Virus record (IMG/VR): IMGVR_UViG_3300018080_000446
Coordinates: 1-30,316 of that record
Origin: a virus
DNA: 30,316 bases
Strand: one strand, 5' to 3'
Each line of letters begins with the position of its first letter. The first letter of the stretch is position 1. A model generated the notes under the pieces. It searched no databases, was not told the DNA's origin, and saw only the letters and a program-made list of their open reading frames with translations. Made by a program: the position numbers and the translations under genes. Of this stretch, positions 28,213 to 30,316 are shown piece by piece.

Positions 28213-28255
28213 AAACGCGCCCCAATATGGCCGTTTTTCAATCCCGCCGAACTCC

Positions 28256-28609
28256 CTAACCCAACTCATCAGGCACAAAATCACCCGCCTCGGCCTGGCA
28301 CAACAATGGCATCACCAATGCCTCGACCACTGCGCTCACGTTTGGGCTTCTCCCATCCGGTGCCACCATATCCCATTCCCTGGCAAGCGCCCGCAACCGC
28401 TCTGGGATCTCGGCATCAGAGAACGTCACATTCACCCGCCGCGCCCGTCTCCGCTTTTCCGCAGGCCGTCGCCCCGTCTTGCGCCCGCCCGTTGGCCGCC
28501 GCCCCAACCCACTCGGCAACCCACCCACCAACCCCAACGCCCCCACCGGCTCCCTAGCCGAGCGCAGCTCGGCCTCCATCCCCTCGAACGGATTCCGTCG
28601 ATCCCCCAT
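28256..28609 (-). CDS. Ribbon-helix-helix DNA-binding protein, likely centromere binder
   Basis: This 117-aa protein has a long basic, flexible N-terminus (GRRPTGGRKTGRRPAEKRRR, about 36-55). A ribbon-helix-helix fold follows: beta strand RRVNVTFSD (57-65), helix IPERLRALAREW, then a second helix NVSAVVEALVMPLL (90-103). This is the ParG/omega type plan: an RHH dimer that binds tandem repeats and, through its flexible N-terminus, stimulates ParA. It is encoded two genes after ParA, with a TAATG overlap with the small gene between, and is followed by six iterons. The partition role is inferred from this context. A repressor role on its own operon is also likely. Confidence 0.8.
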   Translation of the reverse strand: MGDRRNPFEGMEAELRSAREPVGALGLVGGLPSGLGRRPTGGRKTGRRPAEKRRRARRVNVTFSDAEIPERLRALAREWDMVAPDGRSPNVSAVVEALVMPLLCQAEAGDFVPDELG

Positions 28610-28809
28610 TACAATCCCCCTTGAGGCATCCTGCCCGCCCGGCTCGCTGCCTCCATCCGCATCCTGCGGTTCACCGTCTCTACCTCCACCAACTCCCGCC
28701 GCAGCCGCTCCACCTCACCCACCAACCAGATCACATCATCCATCCGTGCCCGCCCAGGATGCTCTCTGATCCGCCACAACCGCTTATCTCCTCTCAAATC
28801 GTTACACAT
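28609..28809 (-). CDS. Small coiled-coil protein in the partition operon
   Basis: This 66-aa protein begins MCNDLRGDKRLWRIREHPGR at an ATG inside the parA end (8-nt overlap) with GGGGGG upstream; the longer reading from 28842 overlaps parA more deeply and has no site. The middle is a coiled coil (IWLVGEVERLRRELVEVETV) and the end is basic and flexible (RMRMEAASRAGRMPQGGL). Lying between parA and the RHH gene, it may be an adaptor of the partition complex. I do not recognise it. Confidence 0.65.
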   Translation of the reverse strand: MCNDLRGDKRLWRIREHPGRARMDDVIWLVGEVERLRRELVEVETVNRRMRMEAASRAGRMPQGGL

Positions 28810-29539
28810 CCAACACCCCCCACACAACCCCGGCATACTCACCCGCCGCCCGGCTCTCTGGATCGTGCTCGAAAATCGTCAGTCCCATTGCCGGGCACTC
28901 CCGCAGCACCGCCGCCCGGTGGATCGGCTCCAACACACACTCCCCGAACGTCGCCCGCAGCGCCGCCAAATTCGCCGCGCTCTCCCGCGTTACCTCGTCA
29001 TAGAACGTCGGCAGGATCCGCACCAACGGAGGCCGAGGTCGCCGCAGCGCCTGCAACGTCGCCAACACCTCCCGCACCCCCTCCAGACTCAAATGATCCA
29101 CCGCAGAGGGCACGATCAACACATCACAACACCACAGCGCGTTCTCCTGCAACCCGCCCGCGCTGGGAGCCGTGTCCATCACCAGATAATTCAGCCCCCC
29201 GTTGATCCGCTCACCGAGCAGCTCCCCCAACGTCCGGCAGCCCAACCCCTCCACCACCATCAACGTCTCCGCCGTCCGCGTACGCTTGCTCCCCGGCAGC
29301 AACCACAACTCGTCACGCCCCGTCATCCGCACCACATCCCGCAGCGTCGGCCCATTCACCAGCAGATCGAAAACCCCGTCCCCCTGGCCGATCCCCAAAT
29401 GACTCGCACACTGCCCCTGTGGGTCCAGGTCCACCAACATCGTCGCGTAATTCTTCAACGCCAACCCGTGCGCCAGCGTCACCGCCGTCGTCGTCTTGGC
29501 CACCCCGCCCTTTTGATTCGCTACCGCAATCCTAATCAT
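28802..29539 (-). CDS. parA: ParA-type partition ATPase
   Basis: This 245-aa ATPase carries the deviant Walker A KGGVAKTTT at residues 10-18 (with Ala where Gly is more common), DLDPQGQ at 37-43 and Walker B YLVMDTAPS at 118-126, then IVPSAVDHLSLEGV. It lacks an N-terminal DNA-binding domain, so it belongs to the short (type Ib) or bacterial Soj-like group. It would move DNA along the nucleoid together with the RHH protein and the iterons. A GGGGGATG segment near the ATG and the upstream gene's stop 1 nt before it suggest coupling. A partition cassette in a phage suggests extrachromosomal lysogeny, although chromosomal prophages can also carry parA. Confidence 0.9.
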   Translation of the reverse strand: MIRIAVANQKGGVAKTTTAVTLAHGLALKNYATMLVDLDPQGQCASHLGIGQGDGVFDLLVNGPTLRDVVRMTGRDELWLLPGSKRTRTAETLMVVEGLGCRTLGELLGERINGGLNYLVMDTAPSAGGLQENALWCCDVLIVPSAVDHLSLEGVREVLATLQALRRPRPPLVRILPTFYDEVTRESAANLAALRATFGECVLEPIHRAAVLRECPAMGLTIFEHDPESRAAGEYAGVVWGVLDV

Positions 29540-29540
29540 C

Positions 29541-29756
29541 TCATCCCCCTTGATTTAGCGATTCAGGATCATACTTTTCCAACCATTCCTGCATCATATA
29601 GACCGGAATTTTATATCTGGTCACACATTGACCAGTCTCAACATTCTTAAAACGCCTCCCAATACAAAGACGCAAATATTCATATACATCTCGTGGCAAT
29701 TCCATCCCATCTGGGACGATATAGTCAACTAGTCGGAAATCAAGCACGTGTTTCAT
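29541..29756 (-). CDS. Small protein of unknown function upstream of parA
   Basis: This 71-aa protein reads MKHVLDFRLVDYIVPDGMEL, then PRDVYEYLRLCIGRRFKNVE and TGQCVTRYKIPVYMMQEWLE. The order strand, helix, strand-rich turn and helix suggests a compact domain. It ends one base before the parA start and is therefore probably in the same operon. There is no clear ribosome site before the ATG, but the 5' side holds a stem-loop. More AT-rich than parA. I do not recognise it. Confidence 0.65.
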   Translation of the reverse strand: MKHVLDFRLVDYIVPDGMELPRDVYEYLRLCIGRRFKNVETGQCVTRYKIPVYMMQEWLEKYDPESLNQGG

Positions 29757-29769
29757 TGTTTATCAGAAT

Positions 29770-29829
29770 TGGGCGCGCCGGGTCCAACAATCCCCGGTCC
29801 CTGCAAACCAGTTCCCCCGACGCGCCCCA
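29770..29829 (-). promoter_or_regulatory. Nested stem-loop in the leader of the partition operon
   Basis: GGGCGCG (29771-29777) and CGCGCCC (29821-29827) form an outer 7-bp stem, enclosing a CCGGG/CCCGG hairpin (29778-29782 and 29793-29797). It ends about 14 nt before the 71-aa gene start region. It may be a terminator for the upstream gene or a leader structure. There is no T-run and no promoter hexamer pair that I trust. Confidence 0.4.
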
Positions 29830-29836
29830 CGAAACA

Positions 29837-30082
29837 TCATTCCCCACTCGGCCTATTCAATCCAGAAAAAAACCGCTGATCCTCGCACCGCTCGATCACC
29901 TCGTCATCGCTTGGCACAGGATCAAACCCATCATAATAACCATCAAAGACCTCGCCACTACCACCACACTCCGAGCAGATCTCCTCCCCATCACCGTGTA
30001 TACAATGATCCATCCCCACACACATATCATCGCAGCACGTCACAATGTACCCATTCCCCCAGCAACGATCACAAATCGCCAT
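29837..30082 (-). CDS. Cys-rich zinc-finger-like protein (DnaJ-type CxxCxGxG motifs)
   Basis: This 81-aa protein begins MAICDRCWGNGYIVTCCDDM and contains EEICSECGGSGEVFDG. The two CxxCxGxG-type motifs, plus further Cys and His between (CCDDMCVGMDHCIH), match the zinc-binding repeat of the DnaJ central domain. The acidic C-terminus (DPVPSDDEVIERCED) is disordered-looking. GAGGGG precedes the ATG, which overlaps the upstream gene. Small proteins with this motif are common in phages and may fold as zinc-binding adaptors; the partner is unknown. Confidence 0.7.
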   Translation of the reverse strand: MAICDRCWGNGYIVTCCDDMCVGMDHCIHGDGEEICSECGGSGEVFDGYYDGFDPVPSDDEVIERCEDQRFFSGLNRPSGE

Positions 30083-30248
30083 CGCCCCTCACCCCCCGCG
30101 CCACATCACCCACCACCTTCTGGCGCGCCGCCTCCACCACGTCAAAACCCGTCCCGCACAACTCGCCCACCGCCTGCGCCGCGCAAAACAACACCACCAG
30201 CACCACCACGACGATCACCACAACCGTCAACACGATCCTGATCTTCAC
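30069..30248 (-). CDS. Small single-pass membrane protein
   Basis: This gene encodes 59 aa from GTG 30246-30248, chosen because GGGAGGG lies 8 nt upstream and because the start overlaps the preceding stop (GTGA). After VKIR comes one strongly hydrophobic helix (IVLTVVVIVVVVLVVLFCAA), then a soluble amphipathic segment (GTGFDVVEAARQKVVGDVAR). It could be a superinfection-exclusion or other inner-membrane protein; nothing more specific can be said. It overlaps the Cys-rich gene by 14 nt. Confidence 0.65.
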   Translation of the reverse strand: MKIRIVLTVVVIVVVVLVVLFCAAQAVGELCGTGFDVVEAARQKVVGDVARGVRGDGDL

Positions 30249-30316
30249 GACCCATTCCCTCCCTCGAAAGGGCCGGGCACGATGACCGTCTCGTCCCCTT
30301 CTTTCGCCCAATGCCA
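30245..30316 (-). CDS. C-terminal end of a gene cut by the window edge
   Basis: The last 23 codons before a TGA at 30245-30247 read WHWAKEGDETVIVPGPFEGG and then NGS. The stop overlaps the GTG of the next gene as GTGA, the same tight coupling as elsewhere in this operon. The N-terminus lies beyond the window, so no family can be assigned. Confidence 0.6.
   Translation of the reverse strand, partial: WHWAKEGDETVIVPGPFEGGNGS

Noticed and set aside
28032-28241. Open frames encoding RYGT or similar peptide repeats
   Set aside because: They simply translate the DNA iterons and lack ribosome sites.

Overview
The window is a 30.3 kb stretch of a tailed bacteriophage or prophage genome. Every gene I can support lies on the minus strand, so the map reads from right (30316) to left (1). 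It is gene-dense, with many 1-23 nt overlaps and clear AGGAGG-type ribosome sites. There is no integrase, tRNA, rRNA or CRISPR array in view. The host is not certain. Two copies of a 95-bp palindromic repeat, a REP-like palindrome and promoters carrying GAAC-N4-GTTC (Gram-positive-type LexA) boxes fit a Chloroflexota or other monoderm-like host better than a proteobacterium. This is inference from general pattern, not from a search.

Right end, early/maintenance region (about 24.5-30.3 kb). It holds small phage proteins, including a Cys-rich zinc-finger-like protein and a membrane protein. A partition cassette follows: ParA ATPase, a small coiled-coil protein, a ribbon-helix-helix protein, then six 11-12 bp iterons that look like a centromere. 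This raises the possibility of a phage-plasmid. Beyond it lie a two-TM membrane protein, a PAPS-reductase-like ATP-pyrophosphatase, several small unknowns, the second copy of the 95-bp repeat, and an AT-rich 300-aa gene of unknown function.

Regulatory and lysis region (about 22.0-24.5 kb). Two short, separately controlled units have strong sigma-70 promoters next to LexA-like boxes. An attenuator-like terminator then precedes a lysis cassette: a lipoprotein/holin-like ORF with two good starts, a coiled-coil protein, a TM plus coiled-coil protein, and a PGRP/amidase_2 endolysin.

Head module (about 12.3-22.0 kb). It contains small and large terminase, a portal fused to a MuF-like C-terminus, a gp10-like protein, a Mu gpI-like protease with a nested scaffold start, a decoration-like protein and a Mu gpT-like major capsid protein. 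These are followed by a CHAT/caspase-like cysteine protease and a membrane-anchored beta-repeat fibre. The capsid genes are Mu-like, but DNA packaging is by an ordinary terminase and the tail is that of a siphovirus, with no sheath or baseplate wedge genes.

Neck and tail module (1-12.3 kb). It contains connector and tail-completion genes, an embedded GT2 glycosyltransferase, a small Cys/His protein, the tail tube, and a tail-assembly chaperone pair whose second half is reached only by a frameshift. Next come a moron cassette, a 611-aa tape measure, two distal tail proteins, a 1032-aa tail fibre with a C-terminal S74 autoprocessing chaperone, and a truncated last gene.

The most interesting finding is a pair of moron-like cassettes, near 8.4-8.85 kb and 24.06-24.52 kb. 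Each has a LexA-boxed promoter, a leader of about 178 nt, one small helical protein and a terminator. The two leaders differ in sequence but keep the same set of helices: a 5' palindromic hairpin, a poly-U-loop hairpin, a long stem, and a loop element that can pair either with the 5' hairpin or with the ribosome binding site.
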